The translations under genes were made by a program, and so were the position numbers. Positions 15,081-24,062 of a stretch of DNA of 31,544 nt are shown in pieces; position 1 is the stretch's first letter, and each line of letters begins with the position of its first letter. The notes beneath the pieces were generated by a model. It was not told the origin of the DNA and ran no database searches. It worked only from the letters and a program-made list of their open reading frames with translations. Origin of the DNA: Spirochaetales bacterium (GTDB lineage: Bacteria > Spirochaetota > Spirochaetia > SZUA-6 > DRHE01); NCBI GenBank assembly GCA_016930895.1, contig JAFGFV010000008.1, forward strand, positions 1 through 31,544, given 5' to 3'.

Positions 15081-16811
15081 TCAGCTCAACGTGCGTTCGA
15101 GAAACAGCTCCTCGGCGGCGTTGGTCCACACCGACCCGCCCTCGAGCGCCTCGTACACATCCGGCAGGACCGTCTTGAGCTCCGGGAGCCCGGTCAGGGG
15201 GAAATCCTCGACCAGGGGATAGACCACGATCTTGCCCGGATAGGTCGCGTTCTGCATGGCCCGGATACCCTCCGCGATCTGGCGCATGCCACAGACCGCG
15301 GCCACGGAGCGCTGCGGCTGCAGCTCCCCTCGCTGGTACCGCTCCACGATGGCGACCTGGTCGCCCAGCTTCGAGCCGCTGTGTCCCACGTAGCGCACCT
15401 GGCGGGGGCCATAGATCAGAAACGGGTCGACCTGGGCGATCGTCCCGCGTTTCAGGCCCGCGAAGATGTTGACCACCCCGGCGGTCCCGACCCACTGCGA
15501 GATCTCGACGATGGCCTCGGGGGAAGGCGCCATGACCTCCACGTCGTCCAGTCCTCCGCGCTGATCCGCGTCGCGCATGAGCTTCTCGTATCGTGCCCTG
15601 TCGCTTGCCGGGCTCGCGGTGTAGAGCTCCACCTGGTGCTCGCCGGCGTACTGCGAGAAGGAACCTCGCAGATCCGCCAGCCTCGTTTCGTGAATGCCCG
15701 TGCCGATGATGACCGCGGGCTTCTCCGCGCTTTCGATCGCCCGCTGGACGTGCATCCGCCCCATCGGCCCGCTCGCCCCGAGCACCAGCGTCGTGCCGCC
15801 CGGTTTGAGGTTGCAGCGCACGGGGGTCTCCCGGTAGGCCGCGTCCAGATCGAGAGAGGTGGTCCCCACGTAGAGGACATGGTCGTAGTGCACGCGCCCC
15901 ACGTCCATCATCACGGGCCCGGACATCGGCCCCTCTCTCGTCATGGCCAGGATACCCTCGTTCGCCATCAGGGCCGAAGCTCCGTTGACCTGCTCCGGGC
16001 TTCCATCCAGAACGATGATGTCGTGGAAAGTAGTGCCCGAAGCCTCGACGTCCTTCCTGCTCTGGCTGCGAATCGGAACGTCGTCCTTGCGGCACAGATC
16101 CGCCAGCCTGCTCTCCAGGTCCTTCGGCACATCCGTCAGCACGACCAGTGCGGGCTTGCCGGCCGGATCCCAGATCTTGCCGATCCTGTACCCCTGCCGG
16201 CTGTGCTCGTTTCCGAAGAACCAGACGTTGCCGCCCTGCTTGAGCTCGGTCCTGTAGACCATCCGATAGGAGGCCTCCACGCACGCCCAGGGTTCACTCA
16301 GGGCCGCCCCCGCATAGGACATGTCCTCCGGAATCGGGATCAGGTAGCTGCCCTCGTCACCCCGCAGCACCACCTTGCCCATGACGCCGTACTGCCGGTA
16401 GGCTCCATCGATACCGAAGCTGTAGGGGATGCTCTTGCCCCCGTACCAAGTGTCCGGCTGGATCACGAAACGGTCGCCCACGTGGTACTGGTCACGCAGC
16501 TTTTCCCCCACCCGGATCACCGTCATGGATGTCTCGTGACCCGGGACGACCGGGTTCGCGGCCAGATCGCGGCCGATCAGCCTCGGATGCTGATCACCGA
16601 AGACGATCTCTTTGACGTCGGTGAAGCACAATCCCACGGCATCGTGCCGGATCAAGAGCTCATCCGGCCCGTTCTCCGGCAGGTTGCGTTCGACCGGCTG
16701 CCCGTTCAGCCCCAGCTTGTCCACCCCGGCCCCGTACAAGGGCCATTCGAGGGACCTCGTCGGCATCCCGTCTTGCACTTTTCGGTATCGTTGGTATCTG
16801 CTCGCTCCCAT
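15081..16811 (-). CDS. Unusually long medium-chain dehydrogenase with two Rossmann-like regions
   Basis: A 576-residue MDR-like protein; ordinary members are 340-410. The N-terminal catalytic domain keeps zinc ligands Cys62 (GLCFTD), His92-Glu93 (GHET) and Glu173 in LSEPWACVEASY, which recalls sorbose-1-phosphate reductase-like MDRs. A first nucleotide-fold-like region starts at about 193 (GGNVWFFGNEHSRQ), where the Gly-rich loop is degenerate, and ends near 330. A second starts at about 338 with GASGPMG at 345-351, an intact dinucleotide loop, and continues to VGHSGSKLGDQ. Of three possible starts, ATG at 16811 has GAGG 9 nt upstream and is preferred to GTG 16826 and ATG 16766. A duplicated or inserted Rossmann domain is inferred from pattern only. 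It lies 66 nt after the SIS gene. Confidence 0.82.
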   Translation of the reverse strand: MGASRYQRYRKVQDGMPTRSLEWPLYGAGVDKLGLNGQPVERNLPENGPDELLIRHDAVGLCFTDVKEIVFGDQHPRLIGRDLAANPVVPGHETSMTVIRVGEKLRDQYHVGDRFVIQPDTWYGGKSIPYSFGIDGAYRQYGVMGKVVLRGDEGSYLIPIPEDMSYAGAALSEPWACVEASYRMVYRTELKQGGNVWFFGNEHSRQGYRIGKIWDPAGKPALVVLTDVPKDLESRLADLCRKDDVPIRSQSRKDVEASGTTFHDIIVLDGSPEQVNGASALMANEGILAMTREGPMSGPVMMDVGRVHYDHVLYVGTTSLDLDAAYRETPVRCNLKPGGTTLVLGASGPMGRMHVQRAIESAEKPAVIIGTGIHETRLADLRGSFSQYAGEHQVELYTASPASDRARYEKLMRDADQRGGLDDVEVMAPSPEAIVEISQWVGTAGVVNIFAGLKRGTIAQVDPFLIYGPRQVRYVGHSGSKLGDQVAIVERYQRGELQPQRSVAAVCGMRQIAEGIRAMQNATYPGKIVVYPLVEDFPLTGLPELKTVLPDVYEALEGGSVWTNAAEELFLERTLS

Positions 16812-16877
16812 TCTGTTGTACCTCACTGTTGTCTCTCATGTGCGGGGATGCACGTTCCCGCGCCGGCGCCGCCGCAG

Positions 16878-17996
16878 CTACACCAGCTTCTTGAGCTCGG
16901 CCAGCCCCGATTTCTTGAAGGCCTCCGTCTCCATGCTCAGGGTGTCGGGATTCAAGCCGAAATGCAGGGAGAAATAATAGCCGAGAAGCCAGAACGGAGC
17001 ACAGTACAGGACCGGCGTGAGGATCTCGGGGATCCCCTTCGGCATCCCGATCCCCACGTCCCCCGCCTCGAGGGCCCCGCTTGCCTCGGGAGCGACCATC
17101 AGGACCTTCGCCCCGATCCTCCGTGCGGCCTTCGCGAACTCGGCGATCTTCTCCTGGAACGGTCCGGGGGCGGCGATCGCCACCAGGCACTGTCCCTCGG
17201 CCAGGGATTGTACCGGTCCGTGCATGTACTCCTCCACCTCGTAGCCGGCGGCCGGCCTGCCGGTTCCCTGCGTCAGCCCCATGGCCGCTTCGTGGGCCGT
17301 GGAGAGATTGGGTCCCGCGCTGACCACAGAATACGCCGTGACGTCGACAAACTCCGCCACGAGACTCTTGGCCCGGGCGGCGAATCCTTTCACGAACTCC
17401 GTCATGATCCCCGGAAGCTTGCGGAGCACCGGGAGGTACTCCGCGGCCGCCCCCGTCGAACCGCTTTCCTGCGCACAGGCCACTGCCAGCAGGAGAGTTC
17501 TGTAGATGGCCGAGCTGTACGACCTGGTGGAAGGCATCTCCCTCTTGGCGCCGTCCTGCCCGATCAACAGGCTGTGGCAGGCTCTGGCGGTGGCTGAATC
17601 CTCCACATCGGTCACGCCGATGGTATACACCCCCCGCTCCTTGGCCGCCTCGATAAGGCTCGCGTCCCCTGGGGACTTTCCGGAATGCGTGTTCAGCATG
17701 AGCGCCGCGCTGCCGTCGAAATGGGGCGGGGGGTAACTCCTGAGCTCGGCAGCGACCCAGGTGGAACAGGGGATGGCGGCGATTCGATGCAGCGCGTGAC
17801 TCTGCGCCAGGGTCGCCAGATGCGAGGACCCGGTGCCGGCCAGAAAGACGTGGGTCGGCTTTCGTTCGACCAGGACCTCCGCCACCTCCTCGATCCTGCC
17901 CTGTTGTCTGTCCTGCTGCCAGGAGGCGAGCACCTCTCCGCAGCTCGTGATCGTTTCGTAGATCCAGAAAGGATGTTGGGTTCGTGTGTTTTCCAT
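16878..17996 (-). CDS. Double-SIS-domain sugar isomerase (GlmS C-terminal/AgaS-like)
   Basis: A 372-residue protein with two SIS domains, like the isomerase half of GlmS and the AgaS/FrlB deaminase-isomerases, without the glutaminase domain. In SIS1, FLAGTGSSHLA at 51-61 corresponds to the CGTS loop, NTHSGKSPGD at 102-111 to SQSGET, and REMPSTRSYSSA at 152-163 to VASTKAF. In SIS2, PNLSTAHEAAMGL and then YEVEEYMHGP matches the GELKHGP region. It probably isomerises or deaminates an amino- or keto-sugar phosphate in the cytoplasm. The ATG at 17996 has AGGGG about 10 nt upstream; the in-frame extension upstream is a shadow of the epimerase gene. Gaps are 62 nt to the epimerase and 66 nt to the long MDR. 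Confidence 0.86.
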   Translation of the reverse strand: MENTRTQHPFWIYETITSCGEVLASWQQDRQQGRIEEVAEVLVERKPTHVFLAGTGSSHLATLAQSHALHRIAAIPCSTWVAAELRSYPPPHFDGSAALMLNTHSGKSPGDASLIEAAKERGVYTIGVTDVEDSATARACHSLLIGQDGAKREMPSTRSYSSAIYRTLLLAVACAQESGSTGAAAEYLPVLRKLPGIMTEFVKGFAARAKSLVAEFVDVTAYSVVSAGPNLSTAHEAAMGLTQGTGRPAAGYEVEEYMHGPVQSLAEGQCLVAIAAPGPFQEKIAEFAKAARRIGAKVLMVAPEASGALEAGDVGIGMPKGIPEILTPVLYCAPFWLLGYYFSLHFGLNPDTLSMETEAFKKSGLAELKKLV

Positions 17997-18058
17997 GTGC
18001 AGGTTTCCCCTGTGAGTCCTCGTATTCGCTCGCGCCATCGGGCCTGCGGCCCCAGGCA

Positions 18059-18913
18059 CTAGCCGTAGACCTTCTTGTACATCCCCTTCAGGAATGCCAG
18101 CCCCTCGCTGGCCAGCTGCTCCGGGGAATCGGCGAGGCGCCTCCAGATCGAGCCCATGCGGGACAACTCCTCGTTGGTCGGGTCGAAGGACTCGATGGTC
18201 AGGCACCCGTCGTAGTTGATGGACTTGAGCGCCGTGAACAACTCGACCCACGGTACCAGGCCCGAACCCGGGATGCCCCGATGGTTCTCGTTGGCATGCA
18301 CATACCCAACGTAGGGTCCGGCCTCCTGCACGGCTCGGGTAATGTTGCTCTCTTCCCGGATCATGTGGAAGCTGTCGAGAAGGACCTTCACGTTCGGCAG
18401 GCCGACGGCCTTGACGAATTCGACCGCGTCGCCGGCGGTATTGATGAAATGGGACTCGAACCTGTTCAGGGCTTCGATCCCGAGCACAAGCTCCGAGCTC
18501 TTGTGGGCATGCTCGGCCACCTCGCGGAAGCAATCCGCGCCCCACTTCCATTCGTCCTCGCTGCGCATCTTGCCGGTGGTGTACCCCCAGGCGCAGTAGA
18601 TTACGCCGCCGAAGATCTTGGCCCCGGCCTCGTTGCTCAGGTCCACCAGCTTCTTGGTGAAGTCGACGGCGTTTCGCCGCACCGACTTGTCGGGAGAGAT
18701 CATGTTGTAGTGCGGCGGCATGCCGTAGGCGATGTTGATGTCCAGGCCCAGGTCCTTGGCCATGCTTCGCACCTTCTTGGCCGGAAATCCGTCGTAGTCG
18801 AACGGCGGCATCTCCAGAGTGTCGAAGCCCAGCTTCTTGGCCTTCTCGAGAAGCGCCAGGTCCTTCTCGACGAACGACTCACTGAACAGAATCGAATGTA
18901 CACCGAACTTCAT
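18059..18913 (-). CDS. Ketose 3-epimerase-like TIM-barrel sugar isomerase/epimerase
   Basis: A 284-residue xylose-isomerase-like TIM barrel of the D-tagatose/D-psicose 3-epimerase type. The metal ligand set is visible: Glu147 (GIEALNR), Asp180 (VLLDSFHM), His206 (YVHANENHRG) and Glu241 (LTIESF). The INTAGDAVEFV and PGSGLVPWVELFTAL segments match the same family. It would epimerise a free ketose at C3 (or C2 in some subgroups) using Mn2+ or Co2+. The ATG at 18913 follows GGAGG by 9 nt. It lies 29 nt after an FGGY kinase, a pairing that fits epimerisation followed by phosphorylation. A hydroxypyruvate-isomerase-like or inositol-pathway isomerase is a less likely alternative. Confidence 0.87.
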   Translation of the reverse strand: MKFGVHSILFSESFVEKDLALLEKAKKLGFDTLEMPPFDYDGFPAKKVRSMAKDLGLDINIAYGMPPHYNMISPDKSVRRNAVDFTKKLVDLSNEAGAKIFGGVIYCAWGYTTGKMRSEDEWKWGADCFREVAEHAHKSSELVLGIEALNRFESHFINTAGDAVEFVKAVGLPNVKVLLDSFHMIREESNITRAVQEAGPYVGYVHANENHRGIPGSGLVPWVELFTALKSINYDGCLTIESFDPTNEELSRMGSIWRRLADSPEQLASEGLAFLKGMYKKVYG

Positions 18914-18942
18914 CTTGCGCTACCTCCTGCGTTTGATTTTTC

Positions 18943-20433
18943 TCAGCTTTCCCACACCGGCTCCATGCTGCTCAACACCCGCTCATACCGCCGCGCCGGC
19001 TCTTCGTAGAGCCTGTGCGTGTTCGGATCAGGGTCCAACCGTTCCTGTTCCACGGCGAAGCGCCGCGCCGCCCCCTTGAGGTCCGTGACGGCTCCAACCG
19101 CGTGTCCGGCCAGGAGGGCTGAACCCACGGTGGCGGATTCGGCCCTTCGCATTTCCACGTAGGGGACCCCGAGCACGTCGGACTTCAGCTGGTTCCACAC
19201 TCTGTTCCGGGCGCCGCCTCCGGCGGCCCGTACCGACAGGATCTCCAGCCCCGGGTAGAGGGCCTGCAGCCGCCTCCAGGCACCGTAGTGGTCGTACGCG
19301 ATCGATTCGAGGATCGCTCTGTACATGTGAATGCGCGTATGGGTCCAGCTCAGCCCGACCCAGGCGCCCCTGGCAGCGGGCCGGTTCGGGCAGGCCCTGC
19401 CGCCGAAATGGGGGACGAAGAACAGTGACTCGCACCCTGGAGCAACCGTCGAGATCTCCTGGTCCAGATCCACCCCCGGCTCGCACGGGCCGAACTGCTC
19501 CCGAAACCAGCGCAGCACGACCCCCCCGCCGCTCACGTAGCTGAGGGGGTAGTACAGGTCGGGAAACACGGAGTTCATGGTCACGATCTTCCTGTGCTCC
19601 ACATCCGGGACGTACTGGTCGGTGCAGACCGCGAACACGGAGGTGCTGCCGGCCACATCGATCGCCATGCCGGGCTCGACGATCCCGGCACCGAGAAACC
19701 CTGCCGGCTGATCGCCGGCCCCGGCCACGATCGGAGTCCCCGCCGGAAGCCCGCAGACCCGCGCATGCTCCTCCGCCAGGCCCCCGATCACCGCCCAGGG
19801 CTCGGTGACGGCGGGCAGCTTGTCCAGATCGCAATCCAGGGCCGCGCACAGCTCCTCCGACCAGACACGCCGCTGGATATCGGCCAGGCCGGAGCAGAAC
19901 AGGCTCGTGTGATCGATGCGTGCCTCTTCGGCCTTCAGCCCGGCCATGGTTCCGCCCACGTAGGCGGCAAGGGTGAGGAACTTGCGGATCCGGCGATACA
20001 GGCTCTGCGCCTCGTGTTTCCACCAGAGGATCTTCTGCGCGTGGCTCCAGATCCCGGAGGACAAGCCGAAGATCGCCTCCCCGCAGCGCTCCTCGATCTC
20101 GGCGCTGTAACGTTGACTGCGCGTGTCCAGGACGAGGTCGTACGGGGTCAAGGCCTCGAAGCCGGCACCGATCCCGATGATCCCGCCCATTTGGCTGTCC
20201 AACCCCACCGCCAGCACCCGCGCGGGATCGATGCTTGCCTCCTCGAGGACCCCGCGGATGCACGCCAGGGTTCCCGCCAGGTACTCCCCCGGATCCTGAT
20301 CCATCCGGCCGGAACCGGACCGCCGGATCGTGACCTCCCGGCAACCCTCTCCCACCACTTGGATCGAAAGGTCCACGAGCGCCGCCTTGATGGTGCTGGT
20401 ACCCAGGTCGACGCCAATCAGGTACTCAGGCAT
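18943..20433 (-). CDS. FGGY-family carbohydrate kinase (xylulokinase-like), copy A
   Basis: A 496-residue FGGY kinase. GVDLGTSTIKAALVD at 8-22 is the phosphate-1 motif, GLDSQMGGI the substrate-side loop, and catalytic Asp241 lies in GAGDQPAG. DVAGSTSVFAV and the C-terminal RAAGGGARNRVWNQLKSDVL with ATVGSALLAG form the ATP site. The closest general look is XylB, but the QMGG loop differs from the QMHG of typical xylulokinase, so another ketose or polyol may be the substrate. The ATG at 20433 overlaps the upstream MDR stop by 8 nt, indicating translational coupling. The epimerase gene follows after 29 nt. Confidence 0.88.
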   Translation of the reverse strand: MPEYLIGVDLGTSTIKAALVDLSIQVVGEGCREVTIRRSGSGRMDQDPGEYLAGTLACIRGVLEEASIDPARVLAVGLDSQMGGIIGIGAGFEALTPYDLVLDTRSQRYSAEIEERCGEAIFGLSSGIWSHAQKILWWKHEAQSLYRRIRKFLTLAAYVGGTMAGLKAEEARIDHTSLFCSGLADIQRRVWSEELCAALDCDLDKLPAVTEPWAVIGGLAEEHARVCGLPAGTPIVAGAGDQPAGFLGAGIVEPGMAIDVAGSTSVFAVCTDQYVPDVEHRKIVTMNSVFPDLYYPLSYVSGGGVVLRWFREQFGPCEPGVDLDQEISTVAPGCESLFFVPHFGGRACPNRPAARGAWVGLSWTHTRIHMYRAILESIAYDHYGAWRRLQALYPGLEILSVRAAGGGARNRVWNQLKSDVLGVPYVEMRRAESATVGSALLAGHAVGAVTDLKGAARRFAVEQERLDPDPNTHRLYEEPARRYERVLSSMEPVWES

Positions 20434-21460
20434 GACGCTCCTCGGTAGGCGCGTCCGCGGGAATCTGGACCACCACCTTGGTGGGCTTCTCGCGCTTGAC
20501 GAGATCGAAAGCCCGCTGATACTCGCTCCACGGGAAGACGTGGCTCAGCCATCTGGAGAGATCGATCCTTCCCTCCTCGACGTACCGCAGGAGCTCTTCG
20601 TGGGCTTCCGCCTCCAGAACCGGCGAGCGGAAGACCCGCGGGTCCGACTCACAGGCCGGATCATAAGGCTCGTCGTCCGCGGGCATCCCGTAGAGGTGAA
20701 CCCTGCCGCTGTCCTTGGTGATGCTCAGGCAGTGCTCGAGCGCCTGGTTGGATCCCACCGCCTCGATCGCCCGGTCGAAACCTCCGCTGTCCAGGATGCG
20801 CCGGACCTCGGCGGGAAGCTCCTCCCCGGCGACGTAGGCGTCCGCCCCCAGCTCCTCGAACAGGCTCGCCCACTTGGGACGGCGCCCGAACACCACGACC
20901 GGCGCGACTCCCAGGAACTTGGCCCACATGGTCATGGACTGCCCGGCGGGACCCGTGCCGACGATCGCCAGGGAATGCCCGGGGTGGATGTCGGTCTTCC
21001 GGACGTAGTTCAGGTTCTCCTTGAGCACGACCATGGCCGCGGCCTGCTCGGGGGGAATCGAGAGCGGAACCTTCTGCTGGGCATGAGGAAACGCCCCGTA
21101 CGGGATCCCCTTCTGTGCCCACACGTCCGTGACCACGGATTTCTGCGCAAAGCCCCCCCACCGGCTCGAAGCCCCGGGGATGGAGATGTCCTTGTCGTAC
21201 AGCCGCCCCCGGAGGACCCGATCGCCCTCGGCGAAGTTGCGGACCTTCTCCCCGGTCTTGATGACGATTCCGGCGGACTCGTGGCCCAGCAGGATCGGAA
21301 AGGAACCCTTCTTGAAGCGTCCCTCGATGACCTTCCAGTCCGTGCTGTTGCAGATTCCGCAGGCCTCCACCTGGACGAGAGCGTCGTAGTCTCCCAGCTG
21401 CGGCTCCTCCAGCTCGAGCACTCCCAGGTGGTTCGGCGACAGCACGAACAGGCCCTTCAT
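20426..21460 (-). CDS. Zinc-type medium-chain dehydrogenase, paralogue of the 12058-13101 gene
   Basis: A 344-residue MDR dehydrogenase with catalytic zinc ligands Cys37 (GICNSTD) and His60-Glu61 (GHESAG), and NAD(P)-binding GTGPAG at 168-173. There is no structural Cys4 lobe; the region instead holds SSRWGGFAQKSVV, as in the paralogue nearer the TRAP genes. The ATG at 21460 has GGAG about 6 nt upstream. The upstream in-frame stretch is a shadow of the aldo/keto reductase gene and was excluded. It overlaps the kinase gene start by 8 nt, suggesting that oxidation to a ketose and phosphorylation are consecutive steps. Substrate unknown. Confidence 0.87.
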   Translation of the reverse strand: MKGLFVLSPNHLGVLELEEPQLGDYDALVQVEACGICNSTDWKVIEGRFKKGSFPILLGHESAGIVIKTGEKVRNFAEGDRVLRGRLYDKDISIPGASSRWGGFAQKSVVTDVWAQKGIPYGAFPHAQQKVPLSIPPEQAAAMVVLKENLNYVRKTDIHPGHSLAIVGTGPAGQSMTMWAKFLGVAPVVVFGRRPKWASLFEELGADAYVAGEELPAEVRRILDSGGFDRAIEAVGSNQALEHCLSITKDSGRVHLYGMPADDEPYDPACESDPRVFRSPVLEAEAHEELLRYVEEGRIDLSRWLSHVFPWSEYQRAFDLVKREKPTKVVVQIPADAPTEERHA

Positions 21461-21480
21461 CACGGACTCCAGCCTCCAGA

Positions 21481-22476
21481 TCACAGATGGCCGATATGCC
21501 CCGGGCCTCGATAGCCCGTGCGGAACGGGAGCTTGTACGGCTCTTCGTAGGGGCGGAACGGGACCATGGCGGCGATCCCCTGGATCTCCTCCAGGATGGA
21601 CTGCGGCAGCGGCCCGGCCTCCAAGGTTCGGACGTTCTGCTCCAGCTCCTCCACCGACTTGACCCCCGTGAGCACGGTGGAGATTGCCGGATTGGAGAGG
21701 ACGAACCGCAGGCCGAGCTCCGGGAGAGGGATGTCCACGTCCTTCACGAGCCTGTAGAGCCGGCGGAACTGCTCGCGCCTCGGCTTGGACAGCCACCGCG
21801 CTCCGTGCTCGATCTCGTCGACGTAGCACTCCGCCAGTGCGCCGTGCTGGAGCGGCGAGCCGACCACGATGCCCATACCCTTCTTGCTGGCCGCGGGAAT
21901 GACCGAGATCGCCGCCTCCTGCCACAGCAGACTGTAGTTGAAGGCAGTGAGCACCACGTCGTACTCCGTCTTTTCGATGATCGCGGCCATCTCGTGGGCC
22001 GTGGTCCCGGCCAGACCGGTGAACCCGACCAGCTTCTCACCCTTCAGCTCTTCGAGAAGCTCGGTCACGGGCCCGTGAAAGTTCTCCCAGTCGGGAAACC
22101 ACTCATACTGTCGCGGTCTGTCGGCCTCGTGAATGAACAGAATGTCGATTCGCTCCCGGTTCAGAAGGCGGAGGCTTTCCTCGAAGCTCCGGCGCAGGGC
22201 TGCCCGGTCCTGGGGATCGAAGGGCTTGGGCTTGCCCCCGAACTTCGTGGAGACGATGCACGGCTTGCCCACGGCCGCCAGGGCCTTGCCCAGCACCTCC
22301 TCGCTGGCCCCGTAGGCCGGCGCGGTATCCACGTAGTTGATGCCGAGCTCCAGGCAGCGGCCCACGATGCGGCAGGCCGCCTCCACGTCCTTACGCTCCG
22401 CGGATTGGAACATCCCGCCGCCCAGGGCGAGCTCGCTCACCTCCAATCCCGTCTTTCCCAGCTTTCGGTAGTTCAT
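21481..22476 (-). CDS. Aldo/keto reductase
   Basis: A 331-residue AKR-family TIM barrel. The catalytic tetrad is visible as Asp50 and Tyr55 (YVDTAPAYG), Lys78 (VSTKFGG) and His116 (LFIHEAD). The C-terminal cofactor region is ISTVLTGVKSVEELEQNV. The N-terminus MNYRKLGKTGLEVSELALGG is the classic AKR opening, confirming the ATG at 22476. The look is that of L-galactose/D-arabinose or L-fucose dehydrogenase-like AKRs acting on free aldoses. The gene lies 19-20 nt from both neighbours, a kinase and an MDR dehydrogenase. It could oxidise an aldose to a lactone for the SMP-30-like enzyme, or reduce an aldehyde. Confidence 0.9.
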   Translation of the reverse strand: MNYRKLGKTGLEVSELALGGGMFQSAERKDVEAACRIVGRCLELGINYVDTAPAYGASEEVLGKALAAVGKPCIVSTKFGGKPKPFDPQDRAALRRSFEESLRLLNRERIDILFIHEADRPRQYEWFPDWENFHGPVTELLEELKGEKLVGFTGLAGTTAHEMAAIIEKTEYDVVLTAFNYSLLWQEAAISVIPAASKKGMGIVVGSPLQHGALAECYVDEIEHGARWLSKPRREQFRRLYRLVKDVDIPLPELGLRFVLSNPAISTVLTGVKSVEELEQNVRTLEAGPLPQSILEEIQGIAAMVPFRPYEEPYKLPFRTGYRGPGHIGHL

Positions 22477-22495
22477 CTCGTGGTTTGCCTCACCC

Positions 22496-24037
22496 TCAGT
22501 CCCTGTCGTTCAGGTAGTCCAGGCTGGCGGCGTACTCGCGGAACAGCCCGGAGGTGTGATCGCGCAGCTTCCGGTACAGCTGCTTCTGAGCGTCGTAGAA
22601 CCTGCGGTACCGGGCTTGGGGCTCGAAGACCCGCTGTTCCCGCACCACCTGCTCCATGCCTTCGTGGACGGAACCCCAGACCGAAGCCCCCGCGCCGGCC
22701 AGAACCGCCGCTCCCAGCACGGCGGCTTCGCTGTCCTGCATTCTCACCACGGTCCTGCCCAGCATGTCGGCCCGCAGCTGCAGCCGGTAGTCCGAATTGG
22801 ACCCTCCGCCCACGCAGCGTATCTCGCTGATCGGGACGCCGAGCTCTTCCAGCCGATCGAGATTGACCGAAACCTCGTGCACGATCCCCTGGTGGATCCC
22901 CCGCAGCAGGTCGTCCCTGCGGATGCCCAGGTCCAGGCCCATGAGGATTCCCCGGGCGAAAGGATCCATGCTCGGGGTCCCGCTGCCGGCCAGGTAGGGC
23001 AGGAAGAGCAGGCGGGAGGGCGGGGGCTCCCGGTCAGACGGCCTGCCGTCGCGCCCGGAGTCGGGGTCTCCGGAAGCGTCTTCGGCTCCGAGCTCCCGAC
23101 TGAACCACTGCACGGTCGAGCCCGCGCTCAGGACCAGGGCCATGATCAGGTACTTGCCGCTGATCACGTGACAGTTGACCGAGTAGTGGCCCTCCAGCAG
23201 CCCCCCCCGCAACTCGTCGGTCAGGACGCTTCGGTCGACGGTGAAGCTCAAGGCCTCCACCGTACCCAGCGAGTCTTCGGCGATCCCCTGCCCGACCGCC
23301 TTGGTGCCCAGGGCGCTGCAGGCCTGGTCCATGCCCCCGGAAACCACCTTGACCCCCCGGGGGAGGCCCAACGACGAAGCTACGGAGTCCGAAACCGCCC
23401 CGATCACCACCCCGGAAGGCACGGCCGCGGCGAAGGAGCCCTCGCCCAGGCCCACCGCGGCCAGCATCTCCTCGGACCACCGCAGTTTCTGGATGTCAAA
23501 GGCCATGGTCCTGCAGGCGTTGCAGTGGCTGGTAGTGGGGGGCAGACCCAGGCGCGAGACGGCGAACTCCTCGGCGCAAAGAAAATGGGCGGCCCTGGAA
23601 AAGATCTCCGGCTCGTGGTTCTTGAGCCAGAGTACCTTCGTGATCGTGTTGATCGGATGGGGAGGCATTCCCGTGATGTCGTAGATCCGCCGGTAGCCCA
23701 GCTCCCGGCTCAGGGTGTCGGCTTCGCGGGCCGAGCGGGCGTCCGAAGCGAGAATGAAGTTCCCCACCGGTGCCCCTCGAGCGTCCACGGGCACGAAGCT
23801 GTCCCCCATGGTCGCGATGCTCAAGACCGACACGGGGTCCTGCGCCGTCGCGGATGCCGCCTCGCGGATCACCTGCTCCACCGACTCCCAGAGGACCGCA
23901 GGATCGAGCTCCAGGCAGCCCGGGGCCGGGCAGGACATGGGATAGCTTCTCTGGGCGTGGCCGAGTTTGTTTCCCTGTTCGTCGATGACGATCGCCTTGC
24001 TGCCGCTCGTCCCGATGTCGATGCCAAGTACGCTCAT
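22496..24037 (-). CDS. FGGY-family carbohydrate kinase (gluconokinase/xylulokinase-like), copy B
   Basis: A 513-residue FGGY kinase with GIDIGTSGSKAIVIDEQG at the N-terminus and catalytic Asp237 in SGGMDQACSALG. FLPYLAGSGTPSMDPFARG and CVGGGSNSDYRLQLRADMLG with AAVLGAAVLAG make the ATP domain. The loop usually reading GQMHG is replaced by SIATMGDSFVPVD, so it differs in substrate pocket from copy A and from the plus-strand kinase. A hydrophilic GDPDSGRDGRPSDREPPPS insert at about 320-340 looks like a disordered loop. The ATG at 24037 has GAGAG close upstream. It lies 25 nt after the ABC permease and 19 nt before the AKR gene, so it likely acts on the imported sugar or its first product. Confidence 0.88.
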   Translation of the reverse strand: MSVLGIDIGTSGSKAIVIDEQGNKLGHAQRSYPMSCPAPGCLELDPAVLWESVEQVIREAASATAQDPVSVLSIATMGDSFVPVDARGAPVGNFILASDARSAREADTLSRELGYRRIYDITGMPPHPINTITKVLWLKNHEPEIFSRAAHFLCAEEFAVSRLGLPPTTSHCNACRTMAFDIQKLRWSEEMLAAVGLGEGSFAAAVPSGVVIGAVSDSVASSLGLPRGVKVVSGGMDQACSALGTKAVGQGIAEDSLGTVEALSFTVDRSVLTDELRGGLLEGHYSVNCHVISGKYLIMALVLSAGSTVQWFSRELGAEDASGDPDSGRDGRPSDREPPPSRLLFLPYLAGSGTPSMDPFARGILMGLDLGIRRDDLLRGIHQGIVHEVSVNLDRLEELGVPISEIRCVGGGSNSDYRLQLRADMLGRTVVRMQDSEAAVLGAAVLAGAGASVWGSVHEGMEQVVREQRVFEPQARYRRFYDAQKQLYRKLRDHTSGLFREYAASLDYLNDRD

Positions 24038-24062
24038 TCTGCTCTCAGGTCTGCGGTGCCGT

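Noticed and set aside
16861..16880. GC-rich self-complementary stretch after the double-SIS gene stop
   Set aside because: Short dyad (GCGCCGGCGC core) with no U tract; expected by chance at this GC content.
15381..17597. 738-residue plus-strand ORF antisense to the long MDR and SIS genes
   Set aside because: Crosses two genes with clear catalytic motifs on the other strand; composition typical of a shadow.
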